From Massospora cicadina (lineage: Eukaryota; Entomophthoromycota; Entomophthoromycetes; Entomophthorales; Entomophthoraceae): a DNA stretch of 64,000 bases. Shown here in pieces: positions 34,640 to 46,800 of the stretch (within the stretch, counting starts at the first letter, position 1; each line of letters opens with the position of its first letter). The stretch is from assembly GCA_022478985.1 (NCBI GenBank), contig JAKSZP010014446.1, positions 1 to 64,000 of the forward strand, in the 5' to 3' direction. The position numbers and the translations under genes were made by a program. The notes beneath the pieces are model-generated. The model did not search any database. It was not told the DNA's origin and was given only the letters and a program-made list of their open reading frames with translations.

Positions 34640-34789
34640 GCTATCAGCTTCAGGGACAAGTATCCCCTCAATCTATTGAATCATGGAGACCCTCCACGAC
34701 CACTTACACCTCATCAGTTTGGACAATAAGGAGGCTGACACACTATGGAGCTCATCCTCATAGGACCTCTAGACTTCCATTTATAAGAT

Positions 34790-36560
34790 CAGATGGCACA
34801 CGTACCCCTTAAACATTTTAAAATGGTTATGGAATGGCCTCTTTATGGATCCCGTCTCCATGCCAAAGCTATTAAAAAAGCCACTTGGGTATGTTTAGAA
34901 GCAATAATAAACAGACTTTCCATATGCAAACTATCGTTTAGACTAGGAGATGACAATGCCCACCATAACCAAAAAATTTCTACCAATGCGCAAATACTAA
35001 GAATGATCACCCACTACATACATCCATCAATTTGTCAAACCATGTGGATACTTTCCTAAAAATACATCAAGATCAGCGGTATGGGTGAGTTTATGCAAGC
35101 TTAATGCTGGGACAACCAGCTACTGGCGGATCATTTGAATGACACCTTCTGAGAGGTCCATGTGGCTGTTTCAAATAAACAACGTCAAACAGACAAAGCC
35201 CATAGGCAAGTAGACAAAATATTAACCAACTAAATGCTGATCTAGATTGCATCATCAGCGAGGTGCTAGACCAGCGTGGGGTATCATTCAAATGGGTATT
35301 TGATACGTCCAATCACTGTGACCAGGTTAAGTAATACCTGAAGGCAGAGATGGCAAGGCACATGGCTACAGAGGACGCCAATTGATAGGCCATGCTCAGA
35401 TGGGTCGCACCATCTGTCAGTTGATGGAAGTTTGGACTGACAGCTTAGCCTCCTCTCAGATATGGTGATTGATCACCTAATCAAATTCAAGACCTTGATT
35501 AGAGCACTGATGCCAGTCAGGACAGAATCCATGAACTAAAAGAGCGTCTTGAACGTACCATCCAATCTTCTAACTTTCTGTAGTGGAATTCTGCTCATTG
35601 AATGACTTGACCCAAGCCCAGTATCTGAGAATCTTACACCTCACCAAGAGAGACATAGCTCTGAAAGCCTAATATGAATGGCAGAAACTAAGCCTGTCAG
35701 AGGTCGAGTAATCCTTGCAACATGAGCGCCAATAATTTATAAACAAACTGGACCAGTTATGAGATGAAATCAGAAGCAACTTTTGTAGATGCCGGTGTGG
35801 CCCTCCCCTTAGGAAATTGAAGGTGATCTTTACCAACGCAATTAAGTTTAGCCTGAAAAACTCAGTTCCAAAACATTCGGGGCATTCTTGGAGCAAAATA
35901 TTATGCAGTTTCGACTTTCATACCCACTATCAAAAAGATCAACCTAAACTGCTATTCTGTAAACTCCCAATTTCACCAATCTGAAGTTCATAGACAACCA
36001 CAACAAATTACCAGCTCGCCCTACACCCATCTCCAGTCCATCCTTTTCAACCCACTTAAACTTTGACTCAAGAAACAGTGATGCTGACTTACCACCTGTT
36101 CCACAAAGATTCAGATGAGCATCTAAAGATGCCAGAGGTTTCAGGGTTAACTCCATTAACTTGCCAAAGTTTGACAATAAAGGGAACATACACACCTTCT
36201 TGAAATTTTGAGATTATCATGGATTTCACGAATGACAAGACTAGACTGATGATTCTAATGAACTCGTTGGACCTGAAGAGTCAGGAGCTGATGTTGCCCA
36301 AGAACGGCGAGACTGGTCTGTTTTACCAGATTGTAAAAAACATTACTATAAATGAATTTGGCGAGGTTAGGATGATGACAACTAGGAAGATTGCCTTCCT
36401 CCATATATTTCATTCAAGGAAAATGAACAAATCCTATAATTTGCCAATCACTTTTACCTTGAGGCTCAGATGCTTATGGCGTGAAGGTCTTGAATAACTG
36501 CAACGTGCAGATTATTTTACAAAACGCTTGTGACCTTGAAAAGAACATTACTGGGTCTTA
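34790..36560 (+). pseudogene. gag: gag region of element F
   Basis: The start has open frame 34793-35059. A capsid-like block near 36150-36230 contains INLPKFDNKGNIHTFLKF, matching INLPKFYC of H and LPPFDCKGKIHGFFQKFDF of D. Many stops between. Confidence 0.6.
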
Positions 36561-37180
36561 ATACCTGTTTTGAATAATGACTATAATGTGTTGCAGATGG
36601 TTAACTATCTCCACCTCTGCGCTGGGACTTTTAATGCACCATTAAGGGGTGCTGAAATAATTAAAAGAGCCATAGCAAGCCCCTTCAAAAGGACACTTAA
36701 GAGAACCGCCCAACTACCACCAGACCCAGAAGACTTGACATCCTCCATATCATGTACATTAATGAGGTGTAAATGGGCACTACGCCAGTAAGAGAAACTC
36801 CAAGGTTTCCAAACCTAAAATGCATAAGATGGAAGTGGCATATACTAAAGAGTAAGGAAAAGAGTGAGAATAGTAGAAATAGGATATCCTACCTCCACTT
36901 GATCTCAAATCTCCTTAGATCAAACCACAACTCCCCAATGACCCCGCCTCCTCAATACATCATCACTTATGATGTTTTAGTAGCTATCACCCAAACACGT
37001 TGGGAGGACACTAAGAATAAGAAGATGAAGTAGTATTTAAGCTTTACATACAGAAGTTAGAGAAGTTTAATTTGTAGTTGCTTCTGGCAATATGCCAAAG
37101 CAAGATGGAGTTAACGTGGCCATTTTCATTGGAGAGTTAAAGAAGCCTAGAATTATAATCTGCGGTGAATTACAGTCCTA
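36561..37180 (+). other. gag C-terminal / linker region of element F
   Basis: Open pieces at 36570-36791 and 36773-37033 lack known motifs; no zinc knuckle is visible. Confidence 0.35.
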
Positions 37181-37189
37181 CATGAGCCA

Positions 37190-37520
37190 GGCTGAAAACC
37201 TTGGCGTACAAGTATTAAATGCCACTTATTCTTAATATTTTTAACTTTACATACGTTATTATTGGCGTGGGCAAGGTACATGTCAGGGATATAATGGAAA
37301 GTGTGGTCCCAATTAACATTTTATTGACCAATTTAGTCAATAAACTGAGATAATCGCTGGATATTGACCACTGCAAAGAGTAAGGAACAGGGGGACTCAA
37401 CTGAACTACCTTGCTAGGATCCTACAGTGTGCTACCACTAAGGTTTGGTTCCCTTATTGTGTCAGCTCCATCAATTGTCCTACCAAAAACCTAATGGATT
37501 ATTCTTATTGGAACCTCATT
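37190..37520 (+). pseudogene. Protease region of element F
   Basis: MESVVPINILLTNLVNKLR corresponds to the DTGxPINIxS loop with the catalytic Asp lost. The second half, YSVLPLRFGSLIVSAPSIVL, is well kept. A stop lies between. Confidence 0.7.
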
Positions 37521-38329
37521 CATGAGAATGTAAAGCGTCAAAACCAACTAAAAGGATATAATCTAGCAATTATTGGTCAGAACCTTTAGTTGTACTACAG
37601 GAGTGGAGACAGTAGATGGAGAAACAAAATTTGCTGTTCATAAATCTGGCTTTTAAAGATATAATTTTACCCATCATCCATCAAAAAGGGCGCGGCTATA
37701 CTCAATACTTGATGCACTAAATTATTGCCTTGGAAGGCATTCTTCTAAGGGTGGCCTTTAATTGACCATTTTGCCAGCCACCAAGTCATAGTTAACATAA
37801 CAATGATTTGAAAATACTGTCAGGTCTGTATGGCGAAGTTTTTGTGCCCTTCAACTGCTCACACCAAGAATTACCTGAAGCGCAGTGGCTCATTCTCCAA
37901 GTTGATGGAGAGATTGGCATATTATCAGCTAATCTCTAACTATATCTAATTCAGGTGAAAATGGCACCAAATTGTTGCATTCAACAACATTATGCTAATG
38001 GAAGAAGTTCAAGGCATACACAATATTGGGACATTTGAGGAGTATAGGTTGGAGAAAAAAGTTGTAAGGTCATCCATTCAGACATAACTTGAAAATCTAT
38101 GGTTGGTCTGAAAGAAGTAACTATATATTGAGCGATGGGCCTATTAAAAAAATAACAAGATTTTATGTCAGACGACTTTTATTTTGATGTGGTGATAATG
38201 TACTGCATCATAATGACACAGGGAATCATCTGATAATATTGCTTTAACACATCCACCAGTCCTAGACAGTGGATGACGTTGTCAATGAATAGATCAACCA
38301 TATGGCTTATAATATAATTTGGTGCCATC
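37521..38329 (+). other. Protease-RT linker of element F
   Basis: No frame or motif of note. In D this span holds the pol linker. Confidence 0.35.
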
Positions 38330-39500
38330 AAAAAGCTCAAGGACATTGCTAGTCTTAGTTAGAAAAAATGACAGAATTAACTGAGTAATTTAATGACTAC
38401 TGGCAACTCAACTACACACAAAGAAAGACTCTTATTCCCTTTTAAAAATTGATTTCTTGACTGAATCGTGGAGCAAAACACTTCTCCACCATATATCTGA
38501 AGTCTGGCTACTGTCTTATAGAGATGCCTCTAGAAGAACAAGAAAAATGTGCCATAAAACAACCCAGGGTATGTTACAACCCATGCGAATGCCTCAGGAA
38601 TTATATAAAGCTTTTGTCACATTCCAATGGGCTATGGATATCATATTGGGAGATCTGAAGGCTTCTTGCAACTTGTTTACTTGAACATATAAGCAGTTTC
38701 TTGAGGACGTTCATTAAAATCTTGAAGAATCTGTTGGAAGCTTTTTGCCATCCCACTGTGGGCAATCTGAAAGTTAAGATTAAGAAATGAAACTTTTTCT
38801 AAGAAAACTCAAGTACTTGGGCTTTGTTACCAACAAGGAGGGTATACAGCCTCAACCCGCCAAAATAGAGGCTATCAAGAAGATGAGGACTCCAGCCAAC
38901 AAGTGGGACATCCAAGTTTTCCTAGTGATGGTAAGCTACTATTGGAAATTCATTGAAAAATTACAATTATGTGAGTCGCGACTCCACCTGTTGAAGAAAG
39001 GAACCAATCCAAAATGGACGCAAAATTGTCAGCTGGCTTTTGAGCAACTTTAACCTGTCTTGCTTTGGCGCCAGTACTCATGTACCTGAAGTTTTGATAA
39101 TCTGTTCATAATCCAGATGGATGCCTCCCTCACCACCATAGGAGCTGCATTATCTCACTTGATGACAAAAGAGAAATTCTTGTAGAATACTGCAGCCAGA
39201 TTTTAGACGTACATGAGTGGAATTACACTGCTACTGAAACGGAATGTTTAGTGGTCATTTATGCATGAAAGCAGTTTAGGGGTTTATGTCCATGGAGTGC
39301 ACTATTAAGTAGTAACCAACAAATCTTCACTTGAATGGCTACAGAACCTCAAGGAGCTAGAGGGACGCCTATCTCACTGGGCGCTGAAGTTACTGGTGTA
39401 TGACTTCATGATTAAGCACTGGCTTAGCGTAAAACATCAGAATGCTGATAGACTGTCTCAGCTTCCTACTGTCACGTTGACCGCTAAAGTGGTGTAAGGC
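38330..39500 (+). pseudogene. Reverse transcriptase and RNase H of element F
   Basis: RT traces: LVRKNDRIN near 38360, then a palm in 38457-38684 and the connection QPQPAKIEAIKKMRTP (about 38846-38895). RNase H: LFIIQMDASLTTIGAALSHL (about 39105-39165) and LKLLVYDFMIKHWLSVKHQN with ADRLSQLPT. Frames change repeatedly. Confidence 0.75.
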
Positions 39501-39661
39501 CTTTACAACAAAATGCTGAACATAAAATATGACAACAAACCAGAATAAGTATAGTGCGTTTTAAACTGGCTGATGAATAACACCACCATCAAGGACAGAA
39601 AAATCTTCAAACTAATAAGAAGGCCATAAATAAACTATACCACAACTAACTGATCATATGA
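39501..39661 (+). other. RNase H-integrase linker of element F, left target copy of the LINE
   Basis: Ends with TAACTGATCATATGA (39647-39661), repeated with three substitutions as TAACTAGACATATGA at 44935-44949 after the LINE. Confidence 0.7.
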
Positions 39662-39737
39662 CTTTTTCTTTCCCTTAAGCATCACTTTTGTTTACAGGTG
39701 ATTAAATTAATTCAACCAATTACAGATTGTCTTAATT

Positions 39738-41060
39738 GTGCCGTCCAATCAGGGGATGACAAAGCGACTGAATCTACTGAAATCACACACCTATGCTGCA
39801 TCGATGAAGGGGAACAGCATGGGCCAGAAGGCCCAGCTGCTTAACTTTAACCGCAGTGCAAAAAAGGGACCATATGTCTTAAACAGTGACTATCTCAAGA
39901 TGGTCAGAGATTTTCATCGAACTGGAAACATCAGCCATGCATTTCCCAAGTCCTCTCATTAATTTGGTGTGCGCAATAACTTTGGCGTTGAAAAACCTTT
40001 GTGATATGAAGCAGTATGACAGGCTATCCTAAAACGCTTTCTAAGAAGCTGTAAGCTTGACTGAAAAACTCACAATGTGAACCTTAGATCTTGGCTTCGC
40101 TACTGCTGAGGCCGCAGATGCAGCCATAGGTGCCCCATTTGTAGTTACCTACATTAAGCTGAGAGTAGGCAAAGAGCCTGAACAAATTACAGCCAATATC
40201 CCAATTACATGCACCCATTTTTGGGATGATGAAAACTTGTTGTAGTACTAGAAGAACTCCCAACTACTGAAAAGCGGGACTAACTGGAGGCAGCGCTAAC
40301 AAGCGGCCTGAGCGCATATGGAAAACTATTCTTATTTTGAAATGGAGAAAAACCGCCTCCTGCCCCACCTGACTACAGATAAGGCTGTAGCAATGATACG
40401 CCCAAGCATGGATGCTGATGGTGACATCAATACAATACCACGCAAAGCGTAAATCTTGGACCCAAAGGGAAATCAGTATCGCTCTTTCTCAGTCTGCCCA
40501 GAAAAAAGCCCACCCATATGCACGAGCCGCAACAAAGTAGGGCATAAAAACAATGCTTGTCCGGCTAAATGGGAGGGAAGAAAGTTTATTGAGTGTGAAG
40601 AAAGTCTGAAGAATATAGATCAGGGGGACGCATTAACAGCTTACCTCTGGGGATCACAGACTAACTATGAGGTGGTACAACCAGTCTCCCCAGAGCAACG
40701 TAAAGAAGCAAAGAAGGCCAGAAAGGCAGCGGAGAAGGCCAAGCAGAAGAAGCAGAAGGAGGAGAAGGAAGCAGCAGCTTGGGAGGAAGCATACAAGCGC
40801 AACATTGAGCAACAACAAATGCACCTCTCTAGTATGACCGCCCTAAGACATCTCAGCAGTTGCAAGATTATGCGCAATGTGCATTCCAATCAGAAAGGGA
40901 CGACGCATACTTCCTACCTGTACACAATGGAGCCCAACCCACTAAAGTACCAGTTAACAAACCCATTTCAAAAGCCAACAGTTTCTCAACTCTCAACGGG
41001 ATAAAGGACAACAGTGCTCACTGCATGGAGAACCTAAATTGGAACTCTGGGCCACCATAA
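39738..41060 (+). pseudogene. LINE ORF1 (nucleic-acid-binding, zinc knuckle)
   Basis: Open pieces 39738-39962, 40456-41004 and 40860-41060. The segment ICTSRNKVGHKNNACPAKW is a CX2CX4HX4C knuckle in which the second Cys has become Arg. Then a Lys/Glu/Ala-rich coiled-coil-like stretch (about 40700-40790). RNA-binding role inferred from this build. Confidence 0.7.
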
Positions 41061-41159
41061 TGTCAATCAAGTACACCACCAGCACAAACCATTTACGAGG
41101 GTCCTGTAACTAGGTCTAGACACAAGCAAACTACCGCAGGTGAACAGGGTCAATCTGGC

Positions 41160-41890
41160 CCTATGCAGTCATAGCAGGAGTGCTGAGCTCTCTAACAATT
41201 GGGACTCTCAACATAGCAGGACTCTCATCCAATAAGTCCTTAGATAAGAAACGAGGGCTCTTGATAAACCCACCGGTGGATGTGCTTGCCTTGCAGGAGA
41301 GCAAGTGCACCACTGGTAAGGAGGAAAAGTGGTCCAGGCTCTTTATCCCTTTGCGAACATTCTGGACCAGCTTTTGTGGATTTGTAGTCCAAGCACAAGC
41401 TGCCATCACAATCACCAACTACCACTCTCATTTGGAAGGAAGGGTTCTAGTTCTGGCCTTTAAATGTGGAAACCAATCATATCAGGACACTTCAGTATAT
41501 GCCCTGTTGAAGCGGACAAAAGGGAAAAGTTTTTGAGCAACCTAATTGACTTGAGCCTTCCAGAAGAAACGATTTACCTAGGGGACTTCAATTGCTGGCT
41601 GGACGGAACTAGTGACAGATGGCCAAATGTCACAACTCCACCAATAGGATCGAACCAATTACAGCAATAATGGCATCAAAAGGTCTTTTAGACGCCAAAC
41701 CAATCTCGGAATCATACTTTACAAATCTGACGCGGCCAAATAATGTAGTCAATTAACTAATCAGCGCAACTAGAATGGATTGGATACTCATACCCGTGTC
41801 ATTGGAATCACAAGTTTAAGATTTTGCAACAATTGACTTACATCTATCAGACCATAGAATAGTGAAAATTAGTATTTAATCAAAGAAAGA
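41160..41890 (+). pseudogene. LINE ORF2 endonuclease domain
   Basis: Typical order of the exonuclease-endonuclease-phosphatase fold: LTIGTLNIAGLSS, LALQESKC with the metal-binding Glu, YLGDFNCWLDG with the GDFN motif, MDWILIP near 41777-41800, and LSDHRIVKI near 41850. One frameshift near 41470 and several stops. Confidence 0.85.
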
Positions 41891-42479
41891 ACCACCCAAA
41901 AACCAACGTTGGAAAAGGATGCTGCCAAAGAGCGTGAATCTGGGCCAAGTAGAAGATCAGGCAAAAAGACATGTAGATGAACTAGCCAAATGCACTAACC
42001 CTGATACCTTATGGAAGCAGTGACAAAGGTTAAAAAAGGAAATTCTATCCGCCCCAGCCCATGCAGCATCCCGTCGCACAAGGAAGGAAATAGCAGAACT
42101 TTCCAAAGCTCAGATAACATCAAACCATCTGGAAAGATACCCACCCCATAGCGGCTACTCACCACAGTGGGATAGAGATTGGGTGAAACAGAAACTAATT
42201 GTCAAGAAACACAAACAACCTCAATGCACATAGAGGCCTTCCAAGCAGGGGCCAGATGGGCTATTCAGGAGGACCGATCATCCAAGTTTTTCTATCAAAC
42301 TTATAAAATGAGTTCAAAAAATGCCAGTCTCACCAAACTCCAAACCTGATAAGTCCAAACCACTAGCAACCCGGAAGAGATAGCATCCATCACCCACTCC
42401 TACTACTCAGAACTGTATAAGGCAGCCCCAACAGAGGAAGCTGCTAAGCACTACTCCATCAATGTTGATCCAAACCACG

Positions 42480-43680
42480 CCAAAAATTTAGCCAACCTTG
42501 GTGAACCCATAACAGAGGATGAGCTAGCACAGGTTCTATGGAGGCTCCCTACCAACAAGTCACCAGGACCAGACGGCATCACTTATGAGTACTATAAAGC
42601 ACACTATGAAGTAATAAAGAAGCCCATGCTATCTCTCTTTAACTCAAGTCTGCAAGAGGGGAGGGTGATCCCATGAGGCGCAGAAGACTATACCATAGTT
42701 ATCCACAAAAAAGGGGAACGTACTGACCTGAACAACTGGCGCCCAATATCTCTAATCAATGCGGATATTAAGACAATGGGAAAGATAATGGCTAAGCGTC
42801 TCTCAAAAATGCCAAGGAGTGCATTGCCTCACAACAGAATGGTTTCACCCCAGGGAATAGCATTTGGGACGACATCCACCAAGTAACAAACACACTGGGA
42901 GGAGCATCTAAGGGCACACTCTGATTTCTAGACCAAGCTAAGGCATATGGCAGAGTTGACTGGGAATACTTGGCGGCAATACTTCACAAACATGGCTTCC
43001 CAAAACCCTTTATCTCATGAATAGAGAACCATCAGTGTCGTCCAGCTTCTCAGTTATAGGGTATGCATTTATTTCACCTCCTGTCACACCAGAAAGAGGC
43101 CTCCATCAAGGGGACCCACTTAGCCCTATCTTGTACAACCTCATAATTGACCCCCTCCTATGGGTTATGGAGAAACAGTTAGCTGGCATTGAGTCTAAGG
43201 GGCAAAAACCACTTAAGGTTTTGGCCTTTGCAGATGACTTTGAGGAAGGGGTCTCCTCCAAGGCGGATTCTAAAAAGGTAGAGGAGATAATCAGCCTATA
43301 TTAAAAAGCCTCCCAAGCCAAACTCAACAAAGCCAAATCCCAAGCCTTGGTGCTATCAGATGCTAAGCGCCCAGCCCCAAAAAACAAGAGGACAAAAAGG
43401 AAAGTCACAAACAAAAGCAAAGTGAAGAAAAGTAAAAATCCAGCTTTTATCCAACCACCCTTTCAGATGCCTTGCCCAAAGGAACCTATCAAACACCTAG
43501 GGATACCCATCACAAGTGCAGGTATAGCTACTCAAGAGGTGGAAGAGAAGCTACTTCAGGATATCCAAAGGACAGTGGCAAGGTGGAAGTCCATGAAGAC
43601 GCCTCTGGCTGGAAAATTTCACCTTTCCAACACTGTACTCTTCTCAAAAATTTGTTAACCTGCACATGCTATCGCCTTTA
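42480..43680 (+). pseudogene. LINE ORF2 reverse transcriptase domain
   Basis: NNWRPISLINADIKTMGKIM, LDQAKAYGRVDWEYLAAIL (usual DxxKAYDRVDW with the second D lost), GLHQGDPLSPILYNLIIDPL and LAFADDF with the catalytic ADD. Later KHLGIPITSAGIATQEVEEK is the conserved thumb region. The start of the domain is about the SPGPDGITYEYYK segment near 42560. Confidence 0.9.
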
Positions 43681-43689
43681 GCAAATTTT

Positions 43690-44560
43690 TTTAAAAACTC
43701 ACATCAATTCTACAACCTTGGTTCTGGGGCTCATGCTCCCCCCATCCAGGATCACCACACTAAGGGGCCAGCTTCTGAAAGCGTGATGGGGCTAGTAGAC
43801 CCTGAATGCAACGCTGTGAACATATAAATGAAATGGATCAGTGCTGCGACCTCACAAGAAGGGAGTCCGCCTTCATGGGCATTGTCAGCAAGGACCCAAA
43901 TAGTCAAAAACCTAGCTCTCAGGAACCCAGGATCCCCAACCACCCTATTAAATTACCTAGGTTTATGCTCAGGGTTGGTAGGGCCATGGGAGCGACGCCA
44001 GAGGGCAAGGCGATGCTCCAATATTTTAAAATATTAAAAATAGAACCAAAAAATCGAACTTGAACCTCATAGAATGCGTCGTGGGTGAAAAAGAAAATTC
44101 TAAAACTCAATCCGCACAGCACCACCAGCCAATGTGAATTCTGAGGGCCCAAGCATCCAGCCAATCCCAGCGTTGGATTTCTGGGGAATAAGTAACTCTC
44201 CCAAACTCCGTAATACTACTCAGAGAATATCAAGTGAGCCTCTACTCCACCCCAAAATTACAACTCTGCATTGGAGAGTTGCTAAATGACTTTTTTGGAC
44301 AGGGGAGCACATAAACGCCACGCACAGACAGTGCATAATGTGCAGCGAAGAAGATTTGCTGCTCCACAGGTATTTTCGTGTAAAAAGCAGTAAGAGTCTG
44401 GGAAGAAGTGGTGCGCTTAGCACAGCTATGATCCACAAATCCCAACTACATAGCCAAGGACTGGATCTTTCATGCCAGGTCAAGGCATTGAGGCCTTGAT
44501 TGCAACAAGATAATTTTCATTTTAGCATTATGGGCAATTCATTTAACTGGGTTGCAGCCA
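43690..44560 (+). pseudogene. LINE ORF2 C-terminal region with zinc-finger motif
   Basis: After the RT, pieces such as CIMCSEEDLLLHRYFRV (about 44337-44388) give a CX2C...H pattern as in the zinc-binding end of LINE RT proteins. Frames change several times. Confidence 0.6.
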
Positions 44561-44934
44561 CTGAAAGCCCACAAGGGTCTGACCCAGCTAGGGCCATCAA
44601 GAACTTCCGTTTTATTATGAACAAATTTTTGGCTACTGGTGTTTGGGGATGCCATTCCACCAAAACAGCATGCGCAAGTAGCATCTTGAACATCTCACAC
44701 ATGTTCAGAATTTCCATGGTGCAACAAACATGTTTATGAAAATCTCATTTACCCAAGGCAACTGAGGTTTCTTCAGCAGCAACTCACAGAAAGGCACGAT
44801 GCCAAGGCTGTGTGAATAGCACCAAACCACTCCATTTACACCCCCATTAAAAAACTCATATTTAATCTCTTATCACATCCCTTGTGTGCTTCATCTCTGG
44901 TTGCATACTCCCAAATAAAAAAAAATAAAAAAAT
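44561..44934 (+). other. LINE 3' region and A-rich tail
   Basis: No gene is needed to explain it; the frame at 44500-44739 may still be ORF2. Ends in an A-rich run directly before the right target copy. Its tail differs from that of the remnant at 1050-1110, so these are different LINE families. Confidence 0.6.
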
Positions 44935-44949
44935 TAACTAGACATATGA

Positions 44950-46090
44950 ATCTGATCATTGGAGCTCACAAAGCCATGAGCCATGAAGGATTAATAAGAT
45001 TTACAAACTACTGAAACAGCTATTACTGGGAATCAATGCAATTTAGTGTCCTCAAAGCCATTATATGCTGCAAGGAGTGCCAAGAAGGAGTGCCATATTG
45101 TAAGATCAAATTGTATCAACTTGTAAAGCTGAACTTTACTTTTCACACTGTGTCAATTGAAGTAATGGGGCTTCTAACTGCCAATGGAGGCCAATTTAAA
45201 TATTGTGTTCGCCATCAATCATCTTATGAAATGAGTTGAAGCCAAACTTATCAGAGACCTTGGGGCCACAATGACCACCAAGTTTATTTTGGGGATATTA
45301 TTACAAGCATGGATGTCCCCAATTCCTTCTAAAGGACAATGGTACTAACTTCACTTACCAGGTGATTACTAAGCTTAACAATTTGATAGGGACTTCAAGG
45401 TCCTGTTGAAGCCATATCACCTCAAAAACTAATGGTATGGTGGAATAACTTAACGGAACTTTAGCTGGCATTCTACAAAAACTGGCGGAGGGAAAACCAT
45501 CGAGTTAGAACCTTTTCTCACATTCCACCATTTTTACATACAATATAGACCTTTACTCATCAATGGGAGGTCACCATTTAACTCCTGTACAGTCAACAAC
45601 CCATCCTTCCGCTGATCCTGTACTTCTGTATTTATATAGAAGGAATGTCTCCCAGCTGATAATTGGAGAATTTCACACCCACGTTTTCTAACTCCAAACT
45701 AAGGCTCAATCTAATGTGCCGGCCCAAAAAATGAGATGAAGAGAGTTCAAAAATAAGATTTACCATTTTTGCTCTGTCTTAGAATAGGTTATTAAGTGTT
45801 CTACTACAATACTAATGTGCTTGGTAGGACGAGTAAACTTAAACACATTTGGTTAAGGCCAGTTGAGATTAAAGAGAATACTTTGGCTGACATGTACATG
45901 CTCAAATTCCCCATTAAAGGACATATCATCAACCAAGTATACACCATGTTCTTAAAGCGTTTCCAATAGGGCTCTGAGACGCCAGCCCCCTCCAAACAAT
46001 GTTCTATTGCCAGACAGAGACAATTTGTCAATCCTCTTTGTTTGACCAAGGAGGAAAAGTTGATATTTGGGTTTGACAACCTTCAGATAT
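44950..46090 (+). pseudogene. Integrase of element F, downstream of the LINE
   Basis: AHKAMSHEGLIRFTNY and YYWESM with CCKECQE are the HHCC zinc region (frame 45036-45239). Core: VSIEVMGLL with Glu in place of the first catalytic Asp, then [20 protein letters not shown] with the second Asp kept. The C-terminal part ends near 46090. Confidence 0.75.
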
Positions 46091-46800
46091 TGAAACCAGG
46101 CATAATACCCTCAATACCCTATAGACCTCACCTCTACCCTTGTATTGCTATCTGTATCCTCTGGTATTTCAATTCCAATTGATCTGCTGTTGGATATTTA
46201 GTTAGCATTCTCTGACTCAAATATATTCAAAAATAAATTTATCCACTAATAAATTCTGACTTTTAGAAGATTGACCCTACCTAATCATTGACTGAATGTC
46301 CAGTTCCTTGAACTAGTTCTGCTTCCATTGAGCTGGAGATTGCCAGAATTATTCAGTCAAAATCTCTCAAAAGTATCCCCATTAACACATACCCTCAAGG
46401 TACCCCCAATGTTGGACAGATATATACAAAGACGACCCAACTTTGGAAAGATGACTTTCAGGTCTCAGACACGTTTATCCACATCCTATTAGTGAGCTAT
46501 AAGTAGGAAACACGAAAATAATTTGGACATGCAGGGAAGGCTGACATACTAGTGGCCAGGATATAAATTGGATGAGCCTGGTATTGGAAGGGGGACACAC
46601 ATGGTGACACACCTTCTGAACCTATCATCATCTATAGAACTTTAGTTAACGCTTACAACAGAGCTTCATTCCTGAAAGTACTCAACAATACTATGGCGTA
46701 ATTGGAGAAACAACATTTAAAAAATGCTTATTTTCTTACCAAGGTTTTTGTTTATTTCAAGGTATACTATATTTAAACATTTATACCTATTATAGTGTAA
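46091..46800 (+). other. Unassigned region with a long weakly broken plus-strand frame
   Basis: Between about 46290 and 46720 one frame reads through about 145 codons with very few stops (for example IELEIARIIQSKSLKSIPIN and TFIHILLVSYK). I recognise no family. It could be the end of element F, part of H read in reverse, or another element. Confidence 0.3.

Larger units (their letters stand above)
39662..44934 (+). mobile_element. LINE (APE-type endonuclease non-LTR retrotransposon), about full length, decayed
   Basis: 5.3 kb bounded by a 15-bp target duplication (39647-39661 and 44935-44949). Order: short 5' leader, ORF1 with a zinc knuckle, ORF2 with endonuclease, reverse transcriptase and a C-terminal zinc-finger region, then an A-rich 3' end (CCAAATAAAAAAAAATAAAA at about 44911). 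Stops and frameshifts occur throughout. The domain build is that of the L1/Tad group; the clade cannot be set by eye. Confidence 0.85.
34640..46090 (+). mobile_element. Ty3/gypsy element F, split by a LINE
   Basis: gag (about 34790-36560), protease (37190-37520), RT (38330-38960) and RNase H (39040-39500) lie before the LINE at 39662-44934; the integrase lies after it (44950-46090). No LTR of its own is recognised: the left end abuts the LTR of E and the right end merges with unassigned sequence. The domains are closest in wording to those of D and G. Highly decayed. Confidence 0.75.

Noticed and set aside
40665..40889. Minus-strand Cys/Ser/Phe-rich frame
   Set aside because: Mirror of the Lys/Glu/Ala-rich coiled-coil stretch of LINE ORF1.
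44911..44934. Simple A-rich microsatellite
   Set aside because: Explained as the 3' tail of the LINE, directly before its target duplication.
45804..46079. 91-codon minus-strand frame
   Set aside because: Opposite the integrase end of F; no protein features of its own.
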